Source: Winogradskyella sp. (GTDB taxonomy: Bacteria; Bacteroidota; Bacteroidia; Flavobacteriales; Flavobacteriaceae). Taken from it: a stretch of DNA of 37,218 nucleotides. Positions 17,350-26,424 of this stretch are shown here, one piece after another. A model generated the notes under the pieces. That model saw nothing but the letters and a program-made list of their open reading frames with translations, was not told the DNA's origin and searched no databases. The position numbers were made by a program, and so were the translations under genes. The first letter of the stretch is position 1, and every line of letters begins with the position of its first letter. Where the stretch lies: contig NZ_JABDQL010000070.1 of NCBI RefSeq assembly GCF_013042245.1, positions 1 through 37,218 of the forward strand. The letters are read 5' to 3'.

Positions 17350-18081
17350 TTATTTAAAAATCATAATCAAACGTTCTGAGGTCTTGGGATGGTATTTTCT
17401 AAGCTTATAATCTCCAAAAACATCTAATAAGTGCACACCAGCTTTTTTGAATAATTCTTCGAAATCAGCTAAGGTAAAAGCTTTAACGCGCTCTTGAAAT
17501 TTAAAGTCTTCTTCATCAACGGTAAAGGAAATATCTTTGATGATATAGCCTTTTTCTACACGACGTTGCTGTAAAAAGTCAATACCTTCAACAGTTTTGA
17601 TGTCTTTAGGTACAAGATTATCCATAACATATTCAGAATTCATGAAATCGATAACACCAAAGCCAAATTCATTCAATTCTGCTTTTATAGATGTTATGGT
17701 TTTTAGATTGCATATATCATCTTCAAAATAGCCAAAACTAGTAAATAGGTTAAAAACCGCATCAAATGTTTCAGGATATGGTTTCGTCATGTCATATACA
17801 TCAAACTTCAAGCTTTTGTTCTCAAATTGTTTGGCATGTGCAATACTTTGCTCTGATAAATCAACACCGGTAACATTATAACCGAGTTTGTTAAGATAAA
17901 TGGAGTGACGCCCTTTACCACAAGCTAAATCTAAGATTTTGCCGTTTTCTGGTAAATTGAGATATTCGGTAAGATTATCCATAAAACGTTGTGCTTCAGA
18001 ATAATCCCTGTCTTTATATAAAATATGGTAGTATGGTGTATCAAACCATGAAGCGTACCATTTTTTCTTTGTTTTAGTCAT
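17350..18081 (-). CDS. Class I SAM-dependent methyltransferase
   Basis: 243 residues with a Rossmann methyltransferase core: motif I ILDLACGKGRHS (49-60), acidic loop GVDLSE (72-77) and FDAVFNLFTSFGYF (106-119). The type resembles the Methyltransf_25 small-molecule group; no substrate-defining region is recognised. First gene of the operon with the ZIP transporter and DUF4268, transcribed away from the rlmL-type gene, from which it is separated by a shared palindromic promoter. Confidence 0.88.
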   Translation of the reverse strand: MTKTKKKWYASWFDTPYYHILYKDRDYSEAQRFMDNLTEYLNLPENGKILDLACGKGRHSIYLNKLGYNVTGVDLSEQSIAHAKQFENKSLKFDVYDMTKPYPETFDAVFNLFTSFGYFEDDICNLKTITSIKAELNEFGFGVIDFMNSEYVMDNLVPKDIKTVEGIDFLQQRRVEKGYIIKDISFTVDEEDFKFQERVKAFTLADFEELFKKAGVHLLDVFGDYKLRKYHPKTSERLIMIFK

Positions 18082-18104
18082 AGTGTTTATAGTCTTTAGA
18101 CCTC

Positions 18105-18125
18105 ACAAAAATACTGTATTTTTGT
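18105..18125. promoter_or_regulatory. Palindromic divergent promoter with a -7 element in each arm
   Basis: Perfect 10-bp inverted repeat, ACAAAAATAC and GTATTTTTGT around a single T. Each arm holds an exact TAnnTTTG -7 element, TATTTTTG: plus at 18117-18124 toward rlmL, minus at 18113-18106 toward the methyltransferase. A TTTA at 18095-18098, 18 bp before the plus element, is close to the -33 TTTG. The two promoters therefore overlap and could not both hold polymerase. Confidence 0.6.
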
Positions 18126-18169
18126 AACCTATCGATTCTATTAATGAGATTTGATATTTGACGAAATAA

Positions 18170-19330
18170 ATGGACGGAAATTTTAAAATGGTAGCCAAAA
18201 CTTTATTTGGCTTTGAAGATATTTTAGCAAAAGAATTATTGCAAATGGGCGCAATGAACATCGAAAAAGGGGTTCGCGTAGTCACTTTTGATGGTGACAA
18301 AGGTTTTATGTACAAAGTAAATTTGGGTATAAGAACAGCAATTAAAATATTGAAACCTATAAAATCGTTTCGAGTAACTCGAGAAGACGATTTGTACAAA
18401 AATGTAAAGAATATTAAATGGGAAAACTATTTAAAAGCAGATGGTTCCTTAGCCGTTGATGCGACTGTTCATCATAGTGTTTTTACTCATTCGCAATACA
18501 CTGCACTAAAAACTAAGGATGCCATTGTAGACCGTTTTAGAGAGCAAAATGGCACACGTCCAAATGTAGATTTGCGTTTCCCAGATTTAAAGATTAATGT
18601 ACATATAGACCGTCAACGTTGCACGATTTCTTTGGATACTTCTGGCGAATCTTTGCACCGTCGTGGTTACAAAACAGCTACTAATATTGCACCAATTAAT
18701 GAGGTTTTAGCGGCAGGATTAATTATGATGAGTGGTTGGGACGGTCAAACCGATTTTATGGACCCGATGTGTGGTAGTGGGACAATGCTTGCCGAAGCAG
18801 CGATGATTGCTTGTAATATTCCGCCTAATTTAATGCGTAAGGAATTTGCTTTTGAACGTTGGAATGATTGGGACGTGGATTTGTTTGAAAAAATTGAAGA
18901 ATCGCTTTTAAAGAAAACTAGAGATTTTCATTATAAAATTATCGGATATGATAAGTCACCTTCAGCTGTACATAAAGCAAAAGATAATATAAAGAATGCG
19001 CATTTAGATGAATTTGTACATATTCAGCATGAAGATTTCTTTAAAACTCAAAAAGCGGGAACAGATAAATTAACGATGGTTTTTAATCCACCTTATGGAG
19101 AGCGTTTAGAAAACTTAAACGTTGAAGAGTTCTATGGAAACATTGGCACAACCTTAAAGCATGGTTATTCTAACACTAATGCTTGGTTGATTACTTCAAA
19201 TTTAGAAGCTCTAAAATCTGTGGGTTTACGTCCTTCTCGAAAAATTAAAGTTTTTAATGCAAAGTTAGAATCGCGTTTAGTCAAATACGAAATGTATGAA
19301 GGTAGCCGGAAGACTAAGAAAAACTTATAA
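18170..19330 (+). CDS. rlmL: THUMP-domain rRNA methyltransferase (RlmL/RlmK-type N2-guanine)
   Basis: 386 residues. A THUMP RNA-binding domain fills roughly residues 40-160 (about VATVHHSVFTHSQY and LKINVHIDRQRCTISLDTSGESLHRRGY), then a methyltransferase with motif I DPMCGSGT (198-205) and catalytic NPPYGER (306-312). E. coli RlmL makes m2G2445 of 23S rRNA; this shorter form has only the N2-guanine half and lacks the RlmK m7G2069 half. The target position is inferred from family membership. An in-frame Met7 is an alternative start. The stop overlaps the phosphoethanolamine transferase start as TAATG. Confidence 0.88.
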   Translation: MDGNFKMVAKTLFGFEDILAKELLQMGAMNIEKGVRVVTFDGDKGFMYKVNLGIRTAIKILKPIKSFRVTREDDLYKNVKNIKWENYLKADGSLAVDATVHHSVFTHSQYTALKTKDAIVDRFREQNGTRPNVDLRFPDLKINVHIDRQRCTISLDTSGESLHRRGYKTATNIAPINEVLAAGLIMMSGWDGQTDFMDPMCGSGTMLAEAAMIACNIPPNLMRKEFAFERWNDWDVDLFEKIEESLLKKTRDFHYKIIGYDKSPSAVHKAKDNIKNAHLDEFVHIQHEDFFKTQKAGTDKLTMVFNPPYGERLENLNVEEFYGNIGTTLKHGYSNTNAWLITSNLEALKSVGLRPSRKIKVFNAKLESRLVKYEMYEGSRKTKKNL

Positions 19331-20955
19331 TGAAGGCATTTATTAAATTTTTAGATACCAATACAACCTTTTTACTTTTATTATTCTATCCACTGTTATT
19401 ATTAATAATACTTGGATTTATTTATATACCTTTTCTTAAAATTCATATTAAAGAAATTGCAGCTTTTGGCTTCACTATTTTGCTCTTTGCATTTCCCTTA
19501 ATTATGGTTAATAATAGATTCTTTAGAAAATTTTGGGCATATCTCGTTGTTTTGGTTTTATCGTTTTTAGTGGTTTTTAAGCTTTCGTTTTATTATCATT
19601 ACGGAGTGCGTATTTCGGCATCAGCATTGTTTGTTATTTTCGAGTCGAATGTAGAAGAGACAAAATCTTTTCTAACAGACTATTTTGATCTTCAGACGTT
19701 ATTAATTATATCATTTGGAGTCTTTTCTTTAATACTTTTAGTGTCTTTTAAGGGTGTAAAAAAACGCTTTGATTTTCATTTAGCGAATAGATTTTCATAT
19801 TCAAACAAAATAGTATCTCTAGTTTTATTTTCGGGTATTTTTTTTGTAGCCAATAAAAGGCTTCAAAATGAAAATATTTTGTTTATAACCTATAATTCTT
19901 TTCAAGATTATACGGATTATAAAGAAGAATTAAAGTCAGAACTTAATAGTAAAACAAGTCAATTTTTAAATGATGTCTCTAAGGTGGCAGACAGGCAAAC
20001 TCATGTGGTTATTATAGGCGAGTCTACTTCTAGAAGAAATATGGAACTTTATGGTTATGATAGAGCTACGAATCCAGAATTATTAAAGCTAAAAGATGAG
20101 CTCTTGGTCTTTAGAGATGTTATAAGTCCACATACACATACTATACTTTCTTTAGATAAGATTTTAACTTTATCAGACATCAATGAGCCAAATAAAAGTA
20201 ATAATGCATCCTTAGTTCAATTGGCAAATATGGCTGGCTATAAAACGTATTGGTTATCAAACCAAAGACCTATTGGCTTATATGAAAGCTTTGTGTCGAT
20301 TATTAGTAATGCTTCTGACGAGCAAAAGTTTAAAACTAATGAAAATACAGACTTTAAAATATATGATACAGATCTTTTGCCAGAATTTGAAAACTATATT
20401 TTAGATACTGCTAATAAAAAAGTCATATTTATTCATTTATCAGGGACACATTCAAGGTACAGTAGCCGTTACCCTTATGATTACATCTACTTCACAGAGA
20501 CCGATTATCCTTCGAAGTACAAAAACAGAAAAGCAAAAAAGATAATTAATGAATACGACAATGCTATTAGGCATAACGATTATGTAGTAAGTGAAATTAT
20601 TAAAATAGTTAAATGTAAAAATGTAAAAAGCTCAGTGGTCTATTTTTCTGACCACGGTGATGACGTATATTGGTCTCAAAATAAGAATTTAGGTCATAAC
20701 GAATATTTAGCAACTATGCCTATGTATGAGGTGCCTTTTATTCTGTGGACATCTGATAAGAAAATGTTTGATGACCTAAATACTACCAATATATTGTCAA
20801 CACCTTATCATCTTGAAGATTTTATACACAGTTTTTCGGATATTACAGGAATTAAGTTTGAAGATTATAATACTGAAAAAAGTATTTTTAGTAATGATTT
20901 TAAGCCTAAGAAAAGACTCATAAAAAATGGCATTGATTATGACAGCAAAAACTAG
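19330..20955 (+). CDS. Phosphoethanolamine transferase (EptA/sulfatase-fold)
   Basis: 541 residues. Five hydrophobic helices occupy about residues 1-175 and anchor a periplasmic alkaline-phosphatase-fold domain. The nucleophile is T233 in GESTSRRN, and DHGDD (441-445) plus H456 (LGHNEY) contribute metal ligands. Enzymes of this type transfer phosphoethanolamine from phosphatidylethanolamine to lipid A or other glycans, raising resistance to cationic peptides. The acceptor here is unknown. Coupled to rlmL upstream (TAATG) and overlapping the PLC-like gene downstream by 29 bp, so all three are probably one transcript. Confidence 0.9.
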   Translation: MKAFIKFLDTNTTFLLLLFYPLLLLIILGFIYIPFLKIHIKEIAAFGFTILLFAFPLIMVNNRFFRKFWAYLVVLVLSFLVVFKLSFYYHYGVRISASALFVIFESNVEETKSFLTDYFDLQTLLIISFGVFSLILLVSFKGVKKRFDFHLANRFSYSNKIVSLVLFSGIFFVANKRLQNENILFITYNSFQDYTDYKEELKSELNSKTSQFLNDVSKVADRQTHVVIIGESTSRRNMELYGYDRATNPELLKLKDELLVFRDVISPHTHTILSLDKILTLSDINEPNKSNNASLVQLANMAGYKTYWLSNQRPIGLYESFVSIISNASDEQKFKTNENTDFKIYDTDLLPEFENYILDTANKKVIFIHLSGTHSRYSSRYPYDYIYFTETDYPSKYKNRKAKKIINEYDNAIRHNDYVVSEIIKIVKCKNVKSSVVYFSDHGDDVYWSQNKNLGHNEYLATMPMYEVPFILWTSDKKMFDDLNTTNILSTPYHLEDFIHSFSDITGIKFEDYNTEKSIFSNDFKPKKRLIKNGIDYDSKN

Positions 20956-21685
20956 AAAATATCTTCTTTTGGGTTTTGTTTTTTTTGCAGCATTTTGCAT
21001 GTATCATAAGTTTAGTCCTTATAAAGTCTTATTTGCTGGGCATTACGATAAAATATGGGCGCACCGAGTTAATAGTTTAGAAAAACAGAAAAGTGCAGTT
21101 ATGTATTTTGATGGTTTAGAGCTAGATTTAGTTTATGTTCAGGATAGTAATATATTAGATGTTAATCATCCACCTGCTGAATCAATACACCTTAATTTTG
21201 ATACATACATCAGGAATTTAGATATATCTGAAAAGCCAAGTTTATGGTTAGACATTAAAAATCTTACTATTGAAAATGATTCATTGATATTTGACAGGAT
21301 AAGTTCTGTTTTAGAAAAATATAATTGCCCGATAGATAAAGTTTTAATAGAGTCTCTAAATCCAGAGGCATTACATCGCTTTGTGAAAGCTGGTTTTAAG
21401 TCTTCATATTATGTTAACCCCAAGCTTAAGAAAATGTCCGAAAGTGAAGCTGAAAATGAACTTAAATATATTAATTCTGTCTTACGTAATAATCCAAAAT
21501 TAGTATTGTCATCTAACTATACAGACTACGAACGTTTATCAAAAGCATTTCCAAATAAAGATTTGTATTTATGGGCTATATCTTCAGATTTTAATAAAGA
21601 CTTTTTTAAAATTAGAAAACTACTAGGTGACAATAAAGTTAAAGTGGTTTTGGCTAGGTATAATGCTTTTAACGGTAATAGATAA
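20927..21685 (+). CDS. Membrane-anchored PLC-like/glycerophosphodiesterase-like protein
   Basis: 252 residues. An N-terminal hydrophobic segment (about 11-24) looks like a membrane anchor or signal. The rest resembles a PLC-like TIM-barrel phosphodiesterase, and more specifically the FAM151/DUF2181 branch: IWAHRVNS (H46, R47), GLELDL (E65, D67), DVNHPP (D78, H81) and LWLDIKN (D109, K111) follow the GDPD order H-R, E-x-D, H, (D/E)-x-K. Family assignment is by motif order and could be wrong. Start could be M1 (20927) or M5 (20939); both overlap the upstream gene. Abuts the convergent thrC stop with no gap. Substrate unknown; its context suggests work on phosphoethanolamine-bearing lipid or glycan. 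Confidence 0.72.
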   Translation: MALIMTAKTRKYLLLGFVFFAAFCMYHKFSPYKVLFAGHYDKIWAHRVNSLEKQKSAVMYFDGLELDLVYVQDSNILDVNHPPAESIHLNFDTYIRNLDISEKPSLWLDIKNLTIENDSLIFDRISSVLEKYNCPIDKVLIESLNPEALHRFVKAGFKSSYYVNPKLKKMSESEAENELKYINSVLRNNPKLVLSSNYTDYERLSKAFPNKDLYLWAISSDFNKDFFKIRKLLGDNKVKVVLARYNAFNGNR

Positions 21686-22978
21686 TTAGTCTAACAAAAA
21701 AGTCTTTAGGTCGTTATAGTCTAAAATTTTTATTGATTTTTTTTCTTTGTCAATTACAGATTTTATTTGTTCTGGTAAATCTACTTTAATATTAATAACA
21801 TCTTCAACAACATCCAAAAACTTTGTTGGGTGTGCGGTTTCTAAAAACACGACATGATCGTCTGGTTTATGTTTTAAATGTTCTTTTGCACCAAGATAGC
21901 CAACTGCGCCATGTGGGTCAGCTATATAATTGTAGCTCAAATAAATTTCAGATAGTGCTTCTCGAGTTTTATTATCAGAAAAACTATAAGAGGACAGGTT
22001 TTTTTTTAAAGCTTTAAAATCAGAATCGTATAATTCTTTTATTCTAATGAAATTACTTGGATTGCCCACATCCATAGCATTACTAATGGTTTGTACAGAA
22101 GCCTTTGGAAGATAGGTGTTAGTCTTTAAATAATTTGTAACTACATTATTTTCATTATTTGAAGCAATAAAATGACGAATTGGTAAACCTAATTTTTGCG
22201 CAACCATTCCTGCACAAACATTACCAAAATTTCCACTAGGTACAGAAAACGAAATGTTTTTGTATTTAGATTTTAGCTGCTTGTAGGCAAACATAAAGTA
22301 AAAAAGTTGTGGCAACCAACGCGCAATATTTATAGAGTTTGCAGAGGTTAATTGTATTGCACTAGTTAGACTATCATCTACAAAAGCTTGCTTCACCATA
22401 TCTTGACAATCGTCAAATACACCATCCACTTCTAGCGCTGTAATGTTTTGACCAAGTGTTGTGAGTTGCTTTTCTTGTATGTCGCTCACTTTTCCGCTAG
22501 GGTATAAAATAACAACATTTACACCTTTAACACCTAAAAATCCATTTGCTACTGCGCCACCAGTGTCTCCTGATGTTGCTACAAGGACTGTAATATTTCT
22601 TGAGTTATTTTTATTAAAATAACCTAAGCAACGTGCCATGAAACGTGCGCCAACATCTTTAAATGCCATTGTTGGACCATGAAATAATTCTAGAGTAGAT
22701 ACGCTTTCATTAAATTCTATAACAGGAAAATCGAAACATAAAGTCTCTTCAATAATAGATTTTAGGTCTGTTTCAGGAATTTCATGACCAACAAATTGTT
22801 TAATAGCTTCATAAGCTATTTCTGGATTTGATTTTTTATTAATACTCTGAAAAAAAGAATCGGGTAGAGGTGTTATTTTTTCCGGAAAATATAAGCCTTT
22901 GTCAGGTGCCAATCCTCTTACTACGGCATCTTCAAAAGTTGTATTCGGTGCTTCTTTATTTAGACTGTAGTATTTCAT
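21686..22978 (-). CDS. thrC: Threonine synthase
   Basis: 430-residue PLP enzyme converting O-phosphohomoserine to threonine, the last step of the pathway. The PLP lysine is K107 in HGPTMAFKDVGARF, and ATSGDTGGAVANGFLGVKG is the phosphate-binding and PLP loop. Length matches the ThrC class related to E. coli ThrC. It directly follows thrB (no gap) as the third gene of the thr operon. Convergent with the PLC-like gene, with no terminator between. Confidence 0.96.
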   Translation of the reverse strand: MKYYSLNKEAPNTTFEDAVVRGLAPDKGLYFPEKITPLPDSFFQSINKKSNPEIAYEAIKQFVGHEIPETDLKSIIEETLCFDFPVIEFNESVSTLELFHGPTMAFKDVGARFMARCLGYFNKNNSRNITVLVATSGDTGGAVANGFLGVKGVNVVILYPSGKVSDIQEKQLTTLGQNITALEVDGVFDDCQDMVKQAFVDDSLTSAIQLTSANSINIARWLPQLFYFMFAYKQLKSKYKNISFSVPSGNFGNVCAGMVAQKLGLPIRHFIASNNENNVVTNYLKTNTYLPKASVQTISNAMDVGNPSNFIRIKELYDSDFKALKKNLSSYSFSDNKTREALSEIYLSYNYIADPHGAVGYLGAKEHLKHKPDDHVVFLETAHPTKFLDVVEDVINIKVDLPEQIKSVIDKEKKSIKILDYNDLKTFLLD

Positions 22979-23899
22979 CTATAAAATTTTAATACCTTGT
23001 GTATTTATTTTCGATACAAAAGTGTAGTATTTAATATTAGTTTTTGAATAAACAGAATTAAAAGCTTTTTCTACGTGTTTTGCAATTTTCTCACCTTTGG
23101 TCAGTGCGAATATAGAAGGACCAGAACCTGAAATCCCACAACCCAATGCACCAGAATCAATTGCTGATGATTTAATAGTATCAAAATAAGGAATAAGCTG
23201 TTTTCTGTGAGGTTCTATAATAACATCACTAAGTGATTTACTTAGTAAATCATAATCGTTTGTATGTAAAGCATGAACCAAACTCCCTACGTTAGACCAT
23301 TGCGTTATAGCATTTTGTAGTGCTATCTGTTTTGGTAAAATAGCTCTAGCTTCGGCTGTTTTGATTTCAATTTGAGGGTGAATTAGTGTTACATACAAAT
23401 CATCTGGAGTGGGTAATTGTAAAATATCAACAGGGTCTACACTTCTAACTAAAGTAAATCCTCCGAATATAGCAGGCGCCAAATTATCTGCATGTTCACA
23501 TTCGCTAGCTAAAGCTTCGCCTTTTAGCGCATATTTTGTGAGTTCTGTTTTGTCTAGTGGATTTCCTAACAAAACATTCATCCCAAAAACACTTCCGGCA
23601 GCACTAGCGGCACTGCTCCCAATACCACTACCAGGTTTAATCTTTTTATAAATTTCAATATCAAAACCACAATCGGGATTTATGGCATTGTACATGGCTA
23701 GAGCCGAAACTCCTGCTACATTTTTTTCTGTTTCAAAAGGTAATTCTGCGCCTTTAATTTTTGTAATTCTAATACCTTTCTCTAAAGTTTTATGAATAAT
23801 CATTTCATCTCCAATACTATCCAAACAAAAGCCTAGTACATCAAAACCACAAGAGACATTGGCTACGGTAGCGGGTGAGAATATTTTAATGCTGTCCAT
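22979..23899 (-). CDS. thrB: Homoserine kinase
   Basis: 306-residue GHMP kinase phosphorylating homoserine to O-phosphohomoserine. The ATP loop PGSGIGSSAASAAG is at about residues 89-102, and ISGSGPSIFAL near the C-terminus is the second GHMP motif. The start chosen is the ATG at 23899 (MDSIKIFSPATVANVSCGFD), which lies 1 bp after the thrA stop and agrees with the family's N-terminus. An in-frame ATG at 23971 would add 24 residues inside thrA and is not convincing. Second gene of thrA-thrB-thrC. Confidence 0.95.
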   Translation of the reverse strand: MDSIKIFSPATVANVSCGFDVLGFCLDSIGDEMIIHKTLEKGIRITKIKGAELPFETEKNVAGVSALAMYNAINPDCGFDIEIYKKIKPGSGIGSSAASAAGSVFGMNVLLGNPLDKTELTKYALKGEALASECEHADNLAPAIFGGFTLVRSVDPVDILQLPTPDDLYVTLIHPQIEIKTAEARAILPKQIALQNAITQWSNVGSLVHALHTNDYDLLSKSLSDVIIEPHRKQLIPYFDTIKSSAIDSGALGCGISGSGPSIFALTKGEKIAKHVEKAFNSVYSKTNIKYYTFVSKINTQGIKIL

Positions 23900-23900
23900 A

Positions 23901-26348
23901 TTATTTATTCCCAATTTTAATAATATCTGCAAATAGTCCTGAAGCCGTGACATCTGCACCTGCACCAGCACCTTTAACTATTAAGGGCTGTTCAGGATAA
24001 CGTTCAGTGTAAAACATTACTATGTTGTCTTTACCTTCTAAATTGTAAAATGGGTGACCTTCAGAAATTTCTCGTAAGCCTACTTTAGCCTTCCCGTTTT
24101 TAAATTCTGCCACATACTTTAATTGACAATTGTTTGCTTTAGCAGAAGCGTAAATTTGCTGAAAATGCGATTCGTCTTCCTTTAGCGTATCATAAAAATC
24201 ATCAACAGATATGCTTTCTAAGTTGGCTTTAGTTAAAAAAGATTCGTTTTTGATATCTTCAATCTCCATTTTTTCACCGTTTTCGCGAGCTAGTATCAAT
24301 ATTTTTCTTGCGACATCGATACCACTTAAATCTATACGTGGGTCAGGTTCTGTATAGCCTTCAAATTGTGCACGTTTTACGGTGTCATGAAAGTTTGTAT
24401 GGTCACCAAAATTATTGAACACAAAATTCAAACTCCCAGATAAAACGGCTTCTATACTGGTGACCTTATCACCAGAGGCTACCAAATTATTCAAAGTATT
24501 TATAATTGGTAAACCTGCGCCAACATTAGTTTCGTATAAAAAAGAGGTGTTGAAATTTAGTGCTAAATCGTGTAAGTTTTTATAAGTACTATATGAACCA
24601 GAACACGCAATTTTATTGCATGCAACAACAGAAATGCTATGGTGTAAATATGGAGCATACCAATCAGAAACTTTTTCGTCTGCAGTAATATCAACAAAAA
24701 TGCTATTATGTAAGTTTAGCTCTAATACTTTGTTAAAAAAACGTTCTAAATTAGACTGTTCTGCAAAGTCAAAAGCTGATGGCCAATCTTCTAAATCAAT
24801 ACCATTTTCGTTGAATACCATTTTTCGGGAGTTAGCCATACCAACTATCCTAACATCAATTTTAAGTTTTTTCTTTAAAAAACTATACTGTTGCTCAATT
24901 TGGTCTATAAGCCGTTCACCTACATTCCCAACACCAACAATAAATACGTTAAGTCGCTTATTCTGAACTTCGAAAAAGCGTTCATGTAATGCATTAAGAG
25001 CCTTACTTGCATCATTCTCGCCAATAACCGCAGAGATATTTCGTTCTGAAGCGCCTTGCGCTATAGCTCTTACATTAATATTGTTTTTTCCGAGTGTACT
25101 AAACATACGACCGCTAATACCTTGATGGTTTTTCATATTATCACCAATTAAGGCAATAATGGATAGTCCTGATTCAACAATAATAGGATCTATTTTTTTC
25201 AATGTTATCTCGTATTCAAAAGCTTTATTAATTGCATTTTCTGCAACTTCAGAGTCTTTAATATCTATTCCAAAACAAATAGCATGCTCCGATGAAGCTT
25301 GGGTAATAAATATGACATTGATTTTTTCTTGTGCTAATATTTCAAACAAGCGTTTTGAAAACCCTGGAATACCTACCATACCTGGTCCTTGCAAAGTTAA
25401 AAGAGCAATATTATTTATATGTGTGATGCCTTTTACAGGATTTTTGATTGATGCATTTTTTTCATCAGAAATTTTGGTGCCAGCATCGTCAGGTTGCATC
25501 GTATTTTTTATCAGTATAGGAATATTTGCATCCTCCACGGGTTGTACTGTTGGTGGATATAGCACTTTTGCGCCAAAATGCGATAATTCCATAGCTTCTT
25601 GAAACGATAATTGCTTAATTGGGATAGCTTGTTTCACCAAATTAGGATTGGCCGTATACATGCCGCTAACGTCAGTCCAAATTTCTAAAACATCAGCTTT
25701 TAAAGCGGCAGCAACTATTGCAGCAGTATAATCAGAACCACCTCGCCCTAGAGTTGTTTCCTCTCCAGTATTAGATTTAGCGACAAAACCTGGAAGAATT
25801 GTTATACTTTGTGAATTTTGTATAAAATATTCTTTTATGTTTTCTTCAGTTTCTTTCCTGCTAATTTCGGCATTACCATGATTAGAATTAGTAACAATCA
25901 ACTCTTGAGAATTTTTTCTAATAACATCTAATTCTCTCGATTTCATTGTTTCAGCAATAATATAAGAAGATAGTAATTCTCCATAACTAAAGAGCTTATC
26001 AGAGATTTTTGGTGTTAAATCGTTTAATAAATAAAGACCTTCTAGTAGATTATTAAGGCTATCTAATTTGATTTCAATTGCAGAAACAATAGACTCATTA
26101 TCAGTAGGGATGAGTTGTTTTACAAGGTCAATGTGTATGTCTTTTATCCGTAGAAACACATCCTTGTAATCTTTGTCTTTTTCAATAGCCAAATGGGCAG
26201 CATATAATAGCTTATCTGTGATACCACCGACTGCTGATACCACAACAATTATGGTATTATTTTTAGATTTTTTTTCTAAAATTGAAATGACATTATTTAT
26301 GGTTGTAGCAGAACCAACTGATGTTCCGCCAAATTTCAAAACTTTCAT
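23901..26348 (-). CDS. thrA: Bifunctional aspartokinase/homoserine dehydrogenase
   Basis: 815 residues, close to the length of E. coli ThrA. The aspartokinase domain covers about 1-290 (VLKFGGTSVG at the start; GRGGSDYTA 201-209), a regulatory region with ACT domains about 310-455, and homoserine dehydrogenase from about 465 (NAD(P) loop VGVGNVG 471-477). It catalyses the first and third steps from aspartate to homoserine. Threonine feedback through the ACT region is expected from the family. First gene of the thr operon; I find no threonine-rich leader peptide upstream, but a 10-bp dyad (26396-26424) lies in the leader. Confidence 0.96.
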   Translation of the reverse strand: MKVLKFGGTSVGSATTINNVISILEKKSKNNTIIVVVSAVGGITDKLLYAAHLAIEKDKDYKDVFLRIKDIHIDLVKQLIPTDNESIVSAIEIKLDSLNNLLEGLYLLNDLTPKISDKLFSYGELLSSYIIAETMKSRELDVIRKNSQELIVTNSNHGNAEISRKETEENIKEYFIQNSQSITILPGFVAKSNTGEETTLGRGGSDYTAAIVAAALKADVLEIWTDVSGMYTANPNLVKQAIPIKQLSFQEAMELSHFGAKVLYPPTVQPVEDANIPILIKNTMQPDDAGTKISDEKNASIKNPVKGITHINNIALLTLQGPGMVGIPGFSKRLFEILAQEKINVIFITQASSEHAICFGIDIKDSEVAENAINKAFEYEITLKKIDPIIVESGLSIIALIGDNMKNHQGISGRMFSTLGKNNINVRAIAQGASERNISAVIGENDASKALNALHERFFEVQNKRLNVFIVGVGNVGERLIDQIEQQYSFLKKKLKIDVRIVGMANSRKMVFNENGIDLEDWPSAFDFAEQSNLERFFNKVLELNLHNSIFVDITADEKVSDWYAPYLHHSISVVACNKIACSGSYSTYKNLHDLALNFNTSFLYETNVGAGLPIINTLNNLVASGDKVTSIEAVLSGSLNFVFNNFGDHTNFHDTVKRAQFEGYTEPDPRIDLSGIDVARKILILARENGEKMEIEDIKNESFLTKANLESISVDDFYDTLKEDESHFQQIYASAKANNCQLKYVAEFKNGKAKVGLREISEGHPFYNLEGKDNIVMFYTERYPEQPLIVKGAGAGADVTASGLFADIIKIGNK

Positions 26349-26395
26349 AGCGTTGCAGTTTGAAAACTTATAGATTTATTATAGATTGAGAACGA

Positions 26396-26424
26396 TAATA
26401 TTAAAACTAAATCGTTTAATATTA
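26396..26424. repeat. Inverted repeat in the thrA upstream region
   Basis: Perfect 10-bp arms TAATATTAAA (26396-26405) and TTTAATATTA (26415-26424) around a 9-nt spacer, about 48 bp before the thrA start. A weak -7-like TAGTTTTA (last base not G) on the minus strand lies across the spacer, so the dyad could be an operator. AT-rich arms reduce significance. Confidence 0.35.

Noticed and set aside
23900-23971. Longer thrB starting at 23971
   Set aside because: The extra 24 residues lie inside thrA and are not family-like; the ATG at 23899 matches homoserine kinase N-termini and operon spacing.
24616-25602. Plus-strand reading frames of 116 and 147 codons opposite thrA
   Set aside because: They are antisense to a clearly conserved enzyme, lack family features and follow from its codon use.
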